A stretch of DNA of 64,000 nt, taken from assembly GCA_039810085.1 (NCBI GenBank), contig JBDHWG010000009.1:1-64000 (forward strand). The letters run 5' to 3'. Source of the stretch: JBDHWG01 sp039810085 (GTDB taxonomy: Bacteria > Chloroflexota > Anaerolineae > Epilineales > JAHCIE01). Shown here piece after piece: positions 15,671-25,389 of this stretch. Every line of letters begins with the position of its first letter. The stretch's first letter is position 1. The position numbers were made by a program, and so were the translations under genes. Below the pieces are notes generated by a model. It saw only the letters and a list, made by a program, of their open reading frames with translations. It did no database searches and was not told where the DNA came from.

Positions 15671-16951
15671 ATGGCCGAACCAACGAAATATGTCATGATG
15701 GACGATGCCGCTGAAATCCTAGGCTTGTCACCCGTCCGGATCCGAAAGCTGATTAAAGAGGGTGCCATTCGGACAGCCGGATCCAGCCGTGCACCCTTAC
15801 TCGCCTGGGATGATGTTTGTCGGATAGCAGGAGCTCAACGTCCTCCTTGGGCACTTCTCACAAATGAGCTTGTTCATGGCTCTGTCTCGCCAGAAGGCTT
15901 GTTTCTCGCGAAACTAGAATCCGCGGATACCAACACTTCATTCGAGACCAACCAGGTCGCCAAAGGTCACTGCATTGACTGGATGAAAAAGATGCCGGCC
16001 GGTTCAGTTCAAACCGTTGTGACCTCTCCTCCATACTGGGGTGTACGCCGCTATAAAGGGGAGCAGGAGGTGCTCTGGTCTGATGGTACACGATGCGCAT
16101 TTGGAGCAGAGGATACCCCTGAAGCGTATGTCCGGCATACAATGGATATCCTTAGGCACCTCAAGCGTGTGCTTCGCGATGATGGCGTCATCTGGTGGAA
16201 TATTGGTGACTCGTACCAAACGCGAACACACATTCGAGAGGGGAGTGTCGAACGGCTCCATGCCCTTGATGGACGTCGACAAGATGGGTGGAAGGACTAT
16301 CCCCACAAGCGCTATTCAGCAGGGCACGATTACCTCAAGGACAAGGATCTCACCCTCGTGCCCTTCGCGGTCGCGATGGGTGCGCAACATTTAGGCTTCT
16401 GGGTGCGCTCAGTCATCATCTGGAGCAAAGAAAACACACTCCCTGAGCCGGTAAAAGATCGGCCGACCACCTCGCACGAGTATATTTTCATGCTAGTTAA
16501 GTCCCGCTTCTATTACTACGCGCATGACGTTGCTAAGGACCAAACCCGGTCAACGAAATGGGCACCCGAAGATATAGACGGCCAGCTAAAGAATTGGCGC
16601 ACCGTTTGGACATTTGCGACTGCTGGGAGTGAAGACCGCAATCATACAGCAGCATTTCCTGAAGAGTTACCCAAGCGATGCATAGTAGTCAGTTCGAGAC
16701 CGAACGATCTCGTCTTTGATCCCTTTGCCGGTTCAGGAACAACGCTCGTAGTGGCAAAACGTCTTGGTCGTCAATACTTCGGCTGTGATCTGAGCGACGA
16801 ATATGTTGACGAGGCGTCTGCTCGACTGGAGCGAGAACGAGGAAGCCTTCAAGCCACACTTGAAGATGCGCTCCCACCAACAGAACTTGAGCGTGTTATA
16901 GACCAAGAGTCTGAAGCTCAGCCAAACAGAGAGCAGCTGCCACTCTTGTAA
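15671..16951 (+). CDS. DNA methyltransferase, beta class (N4-cytosine or N6-adenine)
   Basis: A 426-residue modification enzyme. Residues 1-60 are an excisionase-like helix-turn-helix (DDAAEILGLSPVRIRKLIKE). The catalytic motif IV is TSPPYWGVR at 118-126 and the AdoMet motif I FDPFAGSGTT lies near 350. The motif order (IV before I) marks the beta class. SPPY is common in N4-cytosine enzymes, but N6-adenine cannot be excluded. It has its own promoter and converges on mcrC, whose stop is 16 bases away. With McrBC-like genes it probably forms one modification-restriction system in which this enzyme protects self DNA, as in BsuMI- or LlaI-like loci. Confidence 0.88.
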   Translation: MAEPTKYVMMDDAAEILGLSPVRIRKLIKEGAIRTAGSSRAPLLAWDDVCRIAGAQRPPWALLTNELVHGSVSPEGLFLAKLESADTNTSFETNQVAKGHCIDWMKKMPAGSVQTVVTSPPYWGVRRYKGEQEVLWSDGTRCAFGAEDTPEAYVRHTMDILRHLKRVLRDDGVIWWNIGDSYQTRTHIREGSVERLHALDGRRQDGWKDYPHKRYSAGHDYLKDKDLTLVPFAVAMGAQHLGFWVRSVIIWSKENTLPEPVKDRPTTSHEYIFMLVKSRFYYYAHDVAKDQTRSTKWAPEDIDGQLKNWRTVWTFATAGSEDRNHTAAFPEELPKRCIVVSSRPNDLVFDPFAGSGTTLVVAKRLGRQYFGCDLSDEYVDEASARLERERGSLQATLEDALPPTELERVIDQESEAQPNREQLPLL

Positions 16952-16966
16952 GCTGTTGAGGAGAAT

Positions 16967-18286
16967 CTATAAAACTGTTCTAAGCCAGGAGCCCAGTCGA
17001 GTAACTTCTGCCGGTATCTGTGACAGGTCGAAGCCATACCCATATACCATACGGTCATCCGCTGTACGGGCTTCCTGGAGGGTCGCAGTCCCATCCGTGA
17101 GGAAGATGAAGCCTCCAATGGGCGCGTTGTATGCGCTCATGTAAGCCGCAAGCTGGTAATGATCACTGCTATCCGGTTCAAACTTATACTTCACATCAAG
17201 AAGTGCCGCTGTCGTCTGAAGGGTTGTGGACGGACGAATAACGATGTCTGGCTGAAGATTGGCGTTGAATCTGCTTGGCACGGCTCGCTGGTACATAAAT
17301 GGGCGCCCGCCCAACCGCACATCATCGCGCCATGAGCGAACGGCGTACATTGGCTCAAGCGCACGCGCAACAATGTTGCGAACGGCTCGCTCAAACAACC
17401 GCTCCATCGGAAGACGCAACGGCGGATACTCAATCTCCGGATGACTCGCTTGGGTTAATGCAAATCGTTCCAGTAGAAGGCGACAGAAGCGCAACACCGG
17501 TTCATAGTATTCACGGTTCGGCGGAATCCCTCCCCGCTCCTCCAGCAATCGACAGACCGACACCGCCTCGGCTGCGGATGCATACTCGGTGATCGGTGGT
17601 AGCGTAAGCATCTGAGAATACAGTCGTTCGCGGGTTGATGCGGTTAGGGTATCTGCAGAGGCGGCAAGAATAGAGAGCGTTGTTGCAATCACCTTGTTCA
17701 GGGAAATGTCGAGGGTATACCGAACAATACGTTGATCTATCAGGAGTTGACCTCGTTCAATGCTGGTCGTCAGACTCTCGAAAAAATCAATTTCCCCCTC
17801 GGGGAACGCAGAGAGAATCCGTCGGTCCTGATCACCACCCGCCCAACCAAGACGCACAACCTCCTCCAACGTACTCAGCAATTGATCCACCAAGACATCA
17901 AGAATGGTGACGTCGGCTTCAAGGCCATAGTACACCTGCTGATCGGGTATGGTCACGGTTGGTTCATCGGCGAGAAGAAGCAGGCGAACCAATGAGACCG
18001 GCCCGCACTTGGCATCAACCTGGAGAATAACCCCGTCTCCCAGCAACTCGGTGGTTACGGTGGGTGGACTCTTGGCCGCAATCGTGTGATAGCCGGCAAC
18101 GGTGGAGAGGGAAATATCAACAACGTCGAGGGCAAGTGGGTTGATAACTAAGGGCAATTGATCTGTGGGAACTAGATACCGACCAGTCTCGCTAATACGA
18201 ATCCAGCGGACGAGCTTACCGCTTCTCGTCACGGCGTTTTCAATGGCAGCAAATTGAGTGTCGGGGGCCATACCAGTATTCGGCAA
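16967..18286 (-). CDS. mcrC: McrC-like restriction subunit
   Basis: A 439-residue McrC-type nuclease subunit. The N-terminal half (LVRWIRISETGRYLVPT) is the McrB-binding region. Near the C-terminus a PD-(D/E)xK core is visible: QPDIVIRPS, then LLDVKYKFE (Asp and Lys), then DHYQLAAYMSAY. It starts one base after the mcrB stop, so the two are co-translated. McrC activates the McrB GTPase and cuts DNA. It converges on the methyltransferase gene. Confidence 0.88.
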   Translation of the reverse strand: MPNTGMAPDTQFAAIENAVTRSGKLVRWIRISETGRYLVPTDQLPLVINPLALDVVDISLSTVAGYHTIAAKSPPTVTTELLGDGVILQVDAKCGPVSLVRLLLLADEPTVTIPDQQVYYGLEADVTILDVLVDQLLSTLEEVVRLGWAGGDQDRRILSAFPEGEIDFFESLTTSIERGQLLIDQRIVRYTLDISLNKVIATTLSILAASADTLTASTRERLYSQMLTLPPITEYASAAEAVSVCRLLEERGGIPPNREYYEPVLRFCRLLLERFALTQASHPEIEYPPLRLPMERLFERAVRNIVARALEPMYAVRSWRDDVRLGGRPFMYQRAVPSRFNANLQPDIVIRPSTTLQTTAALLDVKYKFEPDSSDHYQLAAYMSAYNAPIGGFIFLTDGTATLQEARTADDRMVYGYGFDLSQIPAEVTRLGSWLRTVL

Positions 18287-18287
18287 T

Positions 18288-19988
18288 CTATGATCGGAAT
18301 GTAGCCATCAACGGATCAACCTGATCGGTCACAACCGATTCCTGGCGTTGCGTCAAAAACAACTGAAGAGATGGTCGCAAAACGGTCATATACCAGTCCA
18401 TCAGGTCTGGTTTATCCTTGATGTCGACGAAATGGGCGTGTCCGATTGGATACTTGGTCAACTCGGTGATCTGCCGCATGACGGCAACGATCTCCATTGC
18501 ATCGTCCTCTGTGAATGTACTGTGATCCACAAGAAAATCAAACATCTGCTTGTAGCTAACGGCAAAATCGACAGTGCGAAATCGGGAGAGCAATGCGTAG
18601 TCGAGTGGGTACGTCAAGCGGTCGAGTGTGTTCATGGTTGCAATGAGCAGCAGTTGTTTGGGGATGACAATGTTGCCCCCGCCGTGTGGTAGCGGCAAAG
18701 ACGTGCCCCGATAGCCCATCTCGATCAGATGAAACCCCTCTCCAAAGACGGCTGCAACATTGGCCCGATTCAGTTCTTCAATGATCACCACTGATGGTCG
18801 ATCAGCATTACGCTGACAATGCCGAAGAAACAGTCCGGGTTCAGCGGCGAAGTCGAGCGCACCTTGGGTCAGTTTCGGTGTGAGACGTTGGATAAAATCG
18901 CCATACCGCCATTCTTGATGAAACTGGACATGGAGAACGCGCTCCGCCCAGAGAGCGGGATCTGCTGCCTCGGTCGCCTGAAGGTAATCCTCCGCAATAT
19001 GGACTGCGCTATACGACTTGCCCGTTCTGGGAGCGCCCGTCAACAGAACGTTCAGTTGACCCTTCTGGATTATTCGTCGCGTAAGTTCAATTGGATCAGT
19101 TGCATGCTCCTGGCTAATCCCCAGAAGCTGCGCGTTAAATTGCATTTGCGCCATGCTACTTGCCTCTCGTAGTCGGATCTCAAAAGGATCGACCTGGCCA
19201 AACAAGATAAGGTGGTTGTATTCCTCTTCGTCACGATCTTGTTCGAAATCGTCTGTCTGAAGGTTAGGGGCTGATGATCGTTGCGTAAAAAGAAAATACA
19301 GTTCCTCGTCCGAAAGCGAGAGTCGTGACCGCACCAAATGCGCAAGCTGGTCAAAGTTCGGCTGGACCTCGAAAACTTCATTACGGCAACACCAAATGAC
19401 AAATGGAATCCAGGGGATACTACAAAGCCTATGCTCATCAGGCCCAAAGAAAATCGGTGCTGCATCAAGGTATTTAGGTCGCAGTCGAAGGCGCGCACCT
19501 TGACCTTGTTCAGCCTCGATAAGCTCGAAGAGAAACTCACGCGGTCTCAAACCGTATCGTTGCTCCTGCTTATCGAACCAATCGTTCTTGAGTCTGGTCC
19601 AGATAACGCTTCGGTTACTGTCCTCTTTGCGCAGGAGATACCGCCGGTTATCACTGATTGGGAAAAATAGGGGGTAGCCAACAGTTCTTGAAACGCCTTG
19701 AGGTGCAGAGGGGAGGGGCGGTTGATTATTCTGAAGGGTGCCATTTTCAACGCTTAATTGCACGAGTGAACTAAATGAGTCGCTGATCCACGCTAGATAT
19801 CGAAGTGCGTCCGTCGGCTTGTTCGCTGACGTGATTTTTACCTCGCTGGCAATATTCCCCTCGATTCTAGCACCGTCATACTTCAATGCTAGAAAGACGA
19901 TGATATCACTATGTGCTGTTCCGAAGAGCGAGCGAGCTGCTCGGGCAATGAGTTTTGGTTTCAAGCGAAACACGGGACCGGACCTCAT
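18288..19988 (-). CDS. mcrB: McrB-like AAA+ GTPase of restriction system
   Basis: A 566-residue McrB-type motor. Residues 1-300 are a specificity region unlike classical McrB and probably recognise the DNA target. The AAA+ core has Walker A GAPRTGKSY at 318-326, Walker B VVIIEELNRA near 405 and the McrB signature MNTLDR near 455, where GTPase members usually have MNTADRS. HVQFHQEWRYGDFIQ is the conserved FHPxxxYxDF-like motif. The ATG overlaps the stop of the control gene as ATGA. It forms hexamers that translocate DNA for McrC. Confidence 0.88.
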   Translation of the reverse strand: MRSGPVFRLKPKLIARAARSLFGTAHSDIIVFLALKYDGARIEGNIASEVKITSANKPTDALRYLAWISDSFSSLVQLSVENGTLQNNQPPLPSAPQGVSRTVGYPLFFPISDNRRYLLRKEDSNRSVIWTRLKNDWFDKQEQRYGLRPREFLFELIEAEQGQGARLRLRPKYLDAAPIFFGPDEHRLCSIPWIPFVIWCCRNEVFEVQPNFDQLAHLVRSRLSLSDEELYFLFTQRSSAPNLQTDDFEQDRDEEEYNHLILFGQVDPFEIRLREASSMAQMQFNAQLLGISQEHATDPIELTRRIIQKGQLNVLLTGAPRTGKSYSAVHIAEDYLQATEAADPALWAERVLHVQFHQEWRYGDFIQRLTPKLTQGALDFAAEPGLFLRHCQRNADRPSVVIIEELNRANVAAVFGEGFHLIEMGYRGTSLPLPHGGGNIVIPKQLLLIATMNTLDRLTYPLDYALLSRFRTVDFAVSYKQMFDFLVDHSTFTEDDAMEIVAVMRQITELTKYPIGHAHFVDIKDKPDLMDWYMTVLRPSLQLFLTQRQESVVTDQVDPLMATFRS

Positions 19989-20272
19989 TCTGGGGGAGTG
20001 TCGGTGTCGAGAAAATAATCAATTGGCTTGCCGTACAGGGAAGCAAACGCCTCCAATTCGAGGGCATCCACGCGACGCTCGCCATTCTCGGATTTAGAGA
20101 TAAACGACTGGGGTTTGCCAAGCCGCTCAGCGACCTGTTCTTGCGTCAAGCTGGCGTCAAGTCGCGCTTGGCGAAGGCGCTTGAGAAACTGGCGATAGCG
20201 GCTGTCGTAATCCTGAAGGCTCACACCCTGCCTCAAATAGAGTGACATGAGAGTTGGCAAGTTGGCAGGCAT
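19985..20272 (-). CDS. XRE-family control protein of the restriction operon
   Basis: A 95-residue HTH_XRE protein: FLKRLRQARLDASLTQEQVA, then LGKPQSFISKSENGERRVD and LELEAFASLYGKPIDYFL. Its gene comes first in the mcrB-mcrC operon and overlaps mcrB by four bases, as a restriction control (C) protein would. The ATG at 20272 was kept because it lies about 20 bases from a 15-bp dyad that is the likely operator; an ATG at 20248 is possible. No good Shine-Dalgarno precedes either start. Confidence 0.8.
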   Translation of the reverse strand: MPANLPTLMSLYLRQGVSLQDYDSRYRQFLKRLRQARLDASLTQEQVAERLGKPQSFISKSENGERRVDALELEAFASLYGKPIDYFLDTDTPPE

Positions 20273-20292
20273 TATGGCTCAGGGCAGAATTT

Positions 20293-20307
20293 ATCCCAAG
20301 TTGGGAT
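20293..20307. promoter_or_regulatory. dyad operator upstream of the control gene
   Basis: ATCCCAA-G-TTGGGAT is a perfect 7+1+7 dyad. On the minus strand it runs into GATAAA, a possible -10 element. It is a typical control-box layout for an autoregulated XRE protein. Confidence 0.5.
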
Positions 20308-20373
20308 ATTGCTGATACAGGCAGTAGGATGACGGGCCTACCGACAGCAGCTGGGGGCAATGCACATTCATAC

Positions 20374-20421
20374 TTGACAACGAGAGATAGAAATGGTACA
20401 ACTCTACCATGCAAGTTGTAC
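20374..20421 (+). promoter_or_regulatory. promoter and operator of the AbrB-PIN pair
   Basis: TTGACA (20374-20379) and TACAAC (20397-20402) are 17 bp apart, a strong sigma-70 promoter. GTACAACT (20396-20403) and AGTTGTAC (20414-20421) form a perfect 8-bp inverted repeat over the -10 element. Binding of the AbrB-type antitoxin there would block transcription. Confidence 0.65.
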
Positions 20422-20441
20422 ATGTTATTAGAGGTACAGAC

Positions 20442-20702
20442 ATGAAGGAATACATTAGCAGCGTCAGCCCGAAGGGGCAGATCACTATCCCCGCAGAGAT
20501 TAGGGAATTGCTAGGGATCAAGCCAAAGGATAAAGTGATCTTTGAAATGGGTGAGGAGGGAGTCAAAATCCGTCCTCTCGCTGCTCGGCTTGAAGCGAGC
20601 TATCAAGCGATACCCGCACTTACACCCGCGAGAACGCTCGAAGAGATGATGGAGATTGCTCATGAGGATCACGCACAGGAGGCTGCCCAAGAGGGCTTAT
20701 AA
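20442..20702 (+). CDS. AbrB/MazE-type antitoxin
   Basis: An 86-residue SpoVT-AbrB swapped-hairpin protein: SSVSPKGQITIPAEIRELLG, then IKPKDKVIFEMGEEGVKIRP. The helical C-terminal half should wrap the toxin. GAGGT lies six bases before the ATG at 20442; the open frame begins 33 bases earlier without a good start. Its stop is six bases before the PIN toxin start. Confidence 0.88.
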   Translation: MKEYISSVSPKGQITIPAEIRELLGIKPKDKVIFEMGEEGVKIRPLAARLEASYQAIPALTPARTLEEMMEIAHEDHAQEAAQEGL

Positions 20703-20708
20703 CACATT

Positions 20709-21125
20709 ATGGCGGACCACTTTCTGGACACTAACCTCATTATCCGCTACTTGACCAAGGACAATACCGACCAGGCAGCTCGTGCCTATTATGTTTTCCA
20801 GAGGCTGGAGACCGGCCAATTAACAGTCGCAATGTGCGAAGGCGTGCTCATTGAAGCAGTGCAGGTACTTTCTTCCAAACGGCTCTATAATGTTTCGCGT
20901 CAAGACATTCGCATGCATCTCTCGACCATCATCCAGCTCCAAGGAGTCAAAATCCCCAACAAGCGCACATACCTTCGCGCACTGGATCTGTACGCTTCAA
21001 CAACTCTCGATTTTGTTGATGTGCTGATTGTCGCCCATATGGAGCGCACGAAGGTACGCAGCGTCCTTAGTTTCGACCAGGGCTTTGACAGTATCACGGG
21101 AATCAGCAGACAGGAACCCGAGTAG
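20709..21125 (+). CDS. PIN-domain toxin (VapC-like)
   Basis: A 138-residue PIN ribonuclease: HFLDTNLIIRYLTKDN (first Asp near residue 7), CEGVLIEAVQVL (Glu near 49), STTLDFVDVLIVAH (Asp near 101-104) and SVLSFDQGFD. It follows the AbrB-type antitoxin in one operon. Its sequence differs clearly from the two RHH-associated PIN proteins, so it is a separate lineage. Confidence 0.88.
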   Translation: MADHFLDTNLIIRYLTKDNTDQAARAYYVFQRLETGQLTVAMCEGVLIEAVQVLSSKRLYNVSRQDIRMHLSTIIQLQGVKIPNKRTYLRALDLYASTTLDFVDVLIVAHMERTKVRSVLSFDQGFDSITGISRQEPE

Positions 21126-21319
21126 TTGCGGTAAAGACGCGAAGGGATCGATTTTTTGGGACTCTGCTTCATCGTATGAAAGAGCAATGCCAATGTTGCT
21201 TGTTACATAGTGTCAACATAGGCTGCGGTCACTCTCCCCATCGTTCAGCTGCGAGATAGTAGTGATCTCCACTTTGACCGAGGCTAATCAGTCCGGTATG
21301 AAAGGATGTTCTACAAAGA

Positions 21320-22585
21320 ATGGCCGCTCGCCTCTGGAAAGACGATAAACGAGCTGCGGTCCAGAAGGATATTTCCTTCCTACTCTCTGCCTACAATGGA
21401 ACAGGTTGGAATGTCACCGTCGAGAACCGACTGGCAATGACTGAGTTAGGATGCTCCATTGACGGCACAAAACTCGAAAGAAATGTGGTGATGCAAGTCC
21501 TCCAGCAGATGATAGCTGAACAAAAAACGAGTATTGACGACTTTGAGATTGTTCTAGAACAAGTAGTTCACGAACATGAACATCGCCGGCGAGCACAGGT
21601 CGGTAAGTGGACGTTCTTCATCCCTATTGAACTTGATGTAGCAGCAGACATTCCCCTTCCCACTACTCTACGTGTTTTTGGCAGGGATTTTGTGTTCCAG
21701 ACACAAGCCGCGGTACGAGAACAAATGGATGCTGAAGCACTAGGGGAAATGCTACTGCGGTGGAAGTTCTATAACTCGTGGGAAGATATCCACCTGCCAG
21801 CCTGGTTCATCTCTATTTCGACGTACGAGGCCGAATGGAATGCTGCCTGGAAGGACATCGAGCCAGCGTATGATGTATTCCGAGGTCTGATCGAGTTCAC
21901 GCTCTGTTTTGGACCAACAGGATGGTCTTTCCCCCAACGAGAAGAGCCGCGTAGAAAAATACCGCATCCGTTATGGATGATTGCCAGCAAAGGTCGGCTT
22001 GCACTGGAGCCTATTCTGTTTGAGGCTGACGAATACCCTCTTAAAGAACGGTTTACTCTGACCCCAGATTGGCTGAACGCAATCTTGGAAAATGGCAAAG
22101 CTCTGCGCGAGCTTCCCGCAAAAAACTCAACCTTATCAGTTCTAGCGGACGCTCTCCGTCTATACGCGATAGCTATGGATGCACGTTCCAACTATGCCTG
22201 TTTCTTAGGATTATGGCAGATGGTAGAGGCAATCACGCGTTCAGAGACGACGAGAGGTAAGTCTGATGAGGTCGTCTCACGCCTAAGCTGGCATCGAGAG
22301 CGTATGAAACTACCCACCTCCGGTTATGCAGCAATCCTAAAGCGACTGGCGGACAAGCGCAACAATCTTGTCCACAGAGGTATTCATGACATTACCCACG
22401 ACGACGTAATGTTCATGAAGTTCTTCGGCGACATAGTGCTTGTTTGGCTTCTGGGAGTTTACACATCCTTGCCAACCAAAACACATCTGGATGAGTTCTA
22501 TAGATTGCGCTCTCAAGGAAAATACAGCGTTCGGGCAGCAAAGGAGACCGCTCAGTATCTCGAAGATTTCACCCAGGCTGAATAG
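21320..22585 (+). CDS. ApeA-like HEPN-domain protein
   Basis: A 421-residue protein. I do not recognise the N-terminal 270 residues (mixed beta, e.g. KWTFFIPIELDV). The C-terminal part is a HEPN helical bundle: CFLGLWQMVEAITR, then the Rx4H catalytic motif RNNLVH at 347-352. The layout matches ApeA/HEPN proteins of antiphage defence, where HEPN is an RNase triggered by the N-terminal sensor. No Shine-Dalgarno is obvious, and a better start may exist. It lies in the defence block with restriction and toxin-antitoxin genes, and a second such protein is 1.2 kb downstream. Confidence 0.65.
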   Translation: MAARLWKDDKRAAVQKDISFLLSAYNGTGWNVTVENRLAMTELGCSIDGTKLERNVVMQVLQQMIAEQKTSIDDFEIVLEQVVHEHEHRRRAQVGKWTFFIPIELDVAADIPLPTTLRVFGRDFVFQTQAAVREQMDAEALGEMLLRWKFYNSWEDIHLPAWFISISTYEAEWNAAWKDIEPAYDVFRGLIEFTLCFGPTGWSFPQREEPRRKIPHPLWMIASKGRLALEPILFEADEYPLKERFTLTPDWLNAILENGKALRELPAKNSTLSVLADALRLYAIAMDARSNYACFLGLWQMVEAITRSETTRGKSDEVVSRLSWHRERMKLPTSGYAAILKRLADKRNNLVHRGIHDITHDDVMFMKFFGDIVLVWLLGVYTSLPTKTHLDEFYRLRSQGKYSVRAAKETAQYLEDFTQAE

Positions 22586-22640
22586 ACCCCCTCGGATGAA
22601 AGGAAACGATTACCCTTGACCGGTTGCACAAGGTACAGCC

Positions 22641-23690
22641 TTACTGCGGCGTGAACGAGGTCCTCGCAGTATATAACGTACCGTTATATGTGACCTGCAC
22701 GCCTATTGAAACTGTATAGCCAAGTGAAGCCCGCCCTATGTTGCGTGAGCAGCTTGCAAGCCCGTCGCTGCCCGTCACCCCATCGCATGATGAGGTCGTG
22801 GTCTTGTAGTTCCATACGGTGTGCATCGGCAGGCTTTCCACGCCGCGGCCGTTGTCGATCAGGCGCCCGTAGACCGTCTCTGTCGAATTCTGTGAGGGTG
22901 AAGCGTTCGAAACACTGGCACAGAGTTGGATGCTCCCTTGCTGTGTGCAAAGAAGATTCTGTCCTGGCGGTTGCGGCACCGCTGTTGGCTCCGGTGAGTT
23001 GGTTGATGTTGGTCGTGGGGTGCTGCTGGGGGTTTCGCTTGGAGATGGCGGCGGAAGGGGTGTCTCGGTTGGGGTCGGCGTGTTGGTCGGCAACATGATT
23101 GGCGAGAATGCAGCACGTTGGATATAGGGAAGATATAACGGATAGGCGGTTGGGCTGATGGTGGCCGTTGGGGTAATCACTGGCGCGTCTGACCACTGGT
23201 AGAGAGGATGCAACTCAGCCCATCCACCGTGCTCCAAGTCGAGCACATAGCGCCCTTGCATTACGACGTGCTGACCAATAGATGGGAACGGTCCGCTCAT
23301 GGGGTGTGGGTCAGCAGCACAAACGGGGATCGCCGGCGCATAAGTTGGACTAATGACACAGACCGGCTCGACAACCAGGTCACCATGTTGGTTCGCATTG
23401 GCTGATGTAAGGTAATGCTGATAGGGAGGATCAAGCGTCACTCTGATGTGAAGGTCGCCGTCGTCCTCCTCAATAACGTTGGCAACCATCCCGCTCATTG
23501 TCAGACATTGGTCGAGAACTTGGAGCCGGTCGGGATGATAGACGTAATTGTCCTGGTCGTTCGAGGTGCAGTCGGTTCTAGGAGCCGCCGTGAGCGGGAG
23601 TGTGGAGAGCGCAAGCCCATAGATGGCTAGACCGATTAGTCCAAGAAGGAGAAGACGAAGCATAATTTGGCGCATTGGAAGATCTCTCAT
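22641..23690 (-). CDS. secreted or lipid-anchored surface protein with Thr/Pro linker
   Basis: A 349-residue exported protein. A hydrophobic N-terminal helix (MLRLLLLGLIGLAIYGLAL) acts as signal or anchor. Residues 40-170 form a Cys-containing beta domain (CLTMSGMVANVIEEDDGDLH). A Pro/Thr/Ser-rich linker spans about 205-245, and an Ig-like beta domain (NLLCTQQGSIQLCASVSN to the end) follows. The ATG at 23690 is the longest; ATGs at 23675 and 23663 are alternatives. It is divergent from the second HEPN gene, only 48 bases away. The role is unknown, probably at the cell surface. Confidence 0.65.
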   Translation of the reverse strand: MRDLPMRQIMLRLLLLGLIGLAIYGLALSTLPLTAAPRTDCTSNDQDNYVYHPDRLQVLDQCLTMSGMVANVIEEDDGDLHIRVTLDPPYQHYLTSANANQHGDLVVEPVCVISPTYAPAIPVCAADPHPMSGPFPSIGQHVVMQGRYVLDLEHGGWAELHPLYQWSDAPVITPTATISPTAYPLYLPYIQRAAFSPIMLPTNTPTPTETPLPPPSPSETPSSTPRPTSTNSPEPTAVPQPPGQNLLCTQQGSIQLCASVSNASPSQNSTETVYGRLIDNGRGVESLPMHTVWNYKTTTSSCDGVTGSDGLASCSRNIGRASLGYTVSIGVQVTYNGTLYTARTSFTPQ

Positions 23691-23738
23691 GACTTACGTT
23701 CTGGGGAGTATAAATAAGTCTCACCCTGGAGTGAGGAA

Positions 23739-25196
23739 ATGGACGCATCCTTTCAGCAAATCAAAACCAATTTCCGTACGCTGCTCGTCGCCGCAGTAGA
23801 CGAGGGTCTTGAACATGTTGCGCAGGTAATGAGTGACAGCAGATGGATCGGAACCTACTTCCAATGGCCGGTGATGTCGAAGTGGGAAAGCGGTCTTCCG
23901 AGTTTTAGACTAAGTCAATTTGAAGGCCCGAAAGATTACAGCATGTTATTCACCGGCCCTGATCCAATAATCGATGCTGATACACTCAAATCATTCCAAG
24001 CGCTTGTGTCATACGTTAAGCAAGAGCCATTTTTGCAGGACAGGCTACTCCCAGTGACAGTGGGTCAGGACAGGCAGGGCGTTATCGAGGATGAGCGTCT
24101 TGTCCGGATATTCGTGTACCAAATCCTCGAAGCGCTCATTGACCGATATATTCATACACACGCAAGAACCACCTTTGACATGACGGCGTTTGAGGTTGTT
24201 TACGAACCGTATGCCCGATATTTGTTCGAGGAGCAACTCTTAGCAGATATATATGTGCCAATCCTTTTTCTGAAATTTGCTGATGATACCATCACGATAG
24301 ACGAAAACACAGCGATTGAGCGAATGAGCGATGCATTTCAGCTAGCACGCGCTCCTCTCAAAGCGTATGGGCCAGGTGTCCATGAAGCAGTTATGGGGGC
24401 AGCAACCCACGCTCTAGTGCTTCGAAATTGGCCGGTCCGCAACGGGAACACGTGGGAGTTCTTACAGCGCCTTACAGAAGTGAGTGTATACCCGCTGGAT
24501 GACATAGACAACTTCTTCGCGGCTGTGAGAATTGTCACGGGCTTCGAAACGGGTTACGCACAACTGCTTGTGAACCCTAAGGGGTGGGCGGCTCACTATA
24601 AAGCTGACCTCCCTCCGATTGAGGGAACGTCAAGACGAGCCTACCCTAATCGGTTCGAGAATTTCTACTGGCTAAGAAAAGAGGTGCCTGAGATAAACAA
24701 AGCAGGTGCTCAAGAAATAGGTCGTGTGTTCCTGAAGTTACTCCAAATTAAGGGAAATTCCGTGCAGATTGCCGCGAGACGGTTGAATCTTTGCTATCTC
24801 CGTGAGCATGAAGAGGACTATATTCTTGACGCTACTATTGCGCTTGAAGCTCTTTTCTCTGACGATGAGCGAACAGAGATGACCCACAAACTAGCCTTGA
24901 GAGTTGCAGCACTAGCAACCATCTCCGACGTGTTTCGGCGCCCCCCAAAGCAAGTGTTTCGTGAGGTGAAGCAAATTTACGGGTATAGATCAGCCGTCGT
25001 CCATGGTAGCAAAAAGACTGACCGAGCACGAGACATTACGGTACATCATACGCAACGAGTACCCGCAGGTACTCTGGCCGTAGAATATCTCCGTCATGCA
25101 TTGCTTATCTTGATTGACCATCCCCAATATCGAGAGCCATCGCGCATTGATGAGGATTTGTTGCTTGGCAAAGGCGTCGATGAGCAATCTACATAA
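23739..25196 (+). CDS. ApeA-like HEPN-domain protein
   Basis: A 485-residue protein with an uncharacterised N-terminal region and a C-terminal HEPN bundle. ILDATIALEALF opens the bundle, MTHKLALRVAALA follows, and the Rx4H motif RSAVVH is at 417-422. The motif and helix pattern match ApeA-like HEPN domains more clearly than the 21320 gene does. GGAGTGAGGA lies directly before the ATG. The two proteins share plan but little obvious sequence, so they are probably separate acquisitions. A sensor-RNase antiphage role is inferred. Confidence 0.7.
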   Translation: MDASFQQIKTNFRTLLVAAVDEGLEHVAQVMSDSRWIGTYFQWPVMSKWESGLPSFRLSQFEGPKDYSMLFTGPDPIIDADTLKSFQALVSYVKQEPFLQDRLLPVTVGQDRQGVIEDERLVRIFVYQILEALIDRYIHTHARTTFDMTAFEVVYEPYARYLFEEQLLADIYVPILFLKFADDTITIDENTAIERMSDAFQLARAPLKAYGPGVHEAVMGAATHALVLRNWPVRNGNTWEFLQRLTEVSVYPLDDIDNFFAAVRIVTGFETGYAQLLVNPKGWAAHYKADLPPIEGTSRRAYPNRFENFYWLRKEVPEINKAGAQEIGRVFLKLLQIKGNSVQIAARRLNLCYLREHEEDYILDATIALEALFSDDERTEMTHKLALRVAALATISDVFRRPPKQVFREVKQIYGYRSAVVHGSKKTDRARDITVHHTQRVPAGTLAVEYLRHALLILIDHPQYREPSRIDEDLLLGKGVDEQST

Positions 25197-25389
25197 CGAT
25201 GGTTGTTGCGTCAATCCTGATAGTCTTAATTTCGAAAAAAGGGACCAATATGAGGGTAGAGCAGAGAAGGCGACGCGCGTTGCGCAACATGGACGGCAAC
25301 ACCGTCGCGTTTCCACCTCTCTTTTCCATCCTCTGGTCCCTAGAATCATTCTCTGATCACCTCCTCTTGCGGTTGTGGTCGTTCATCGG

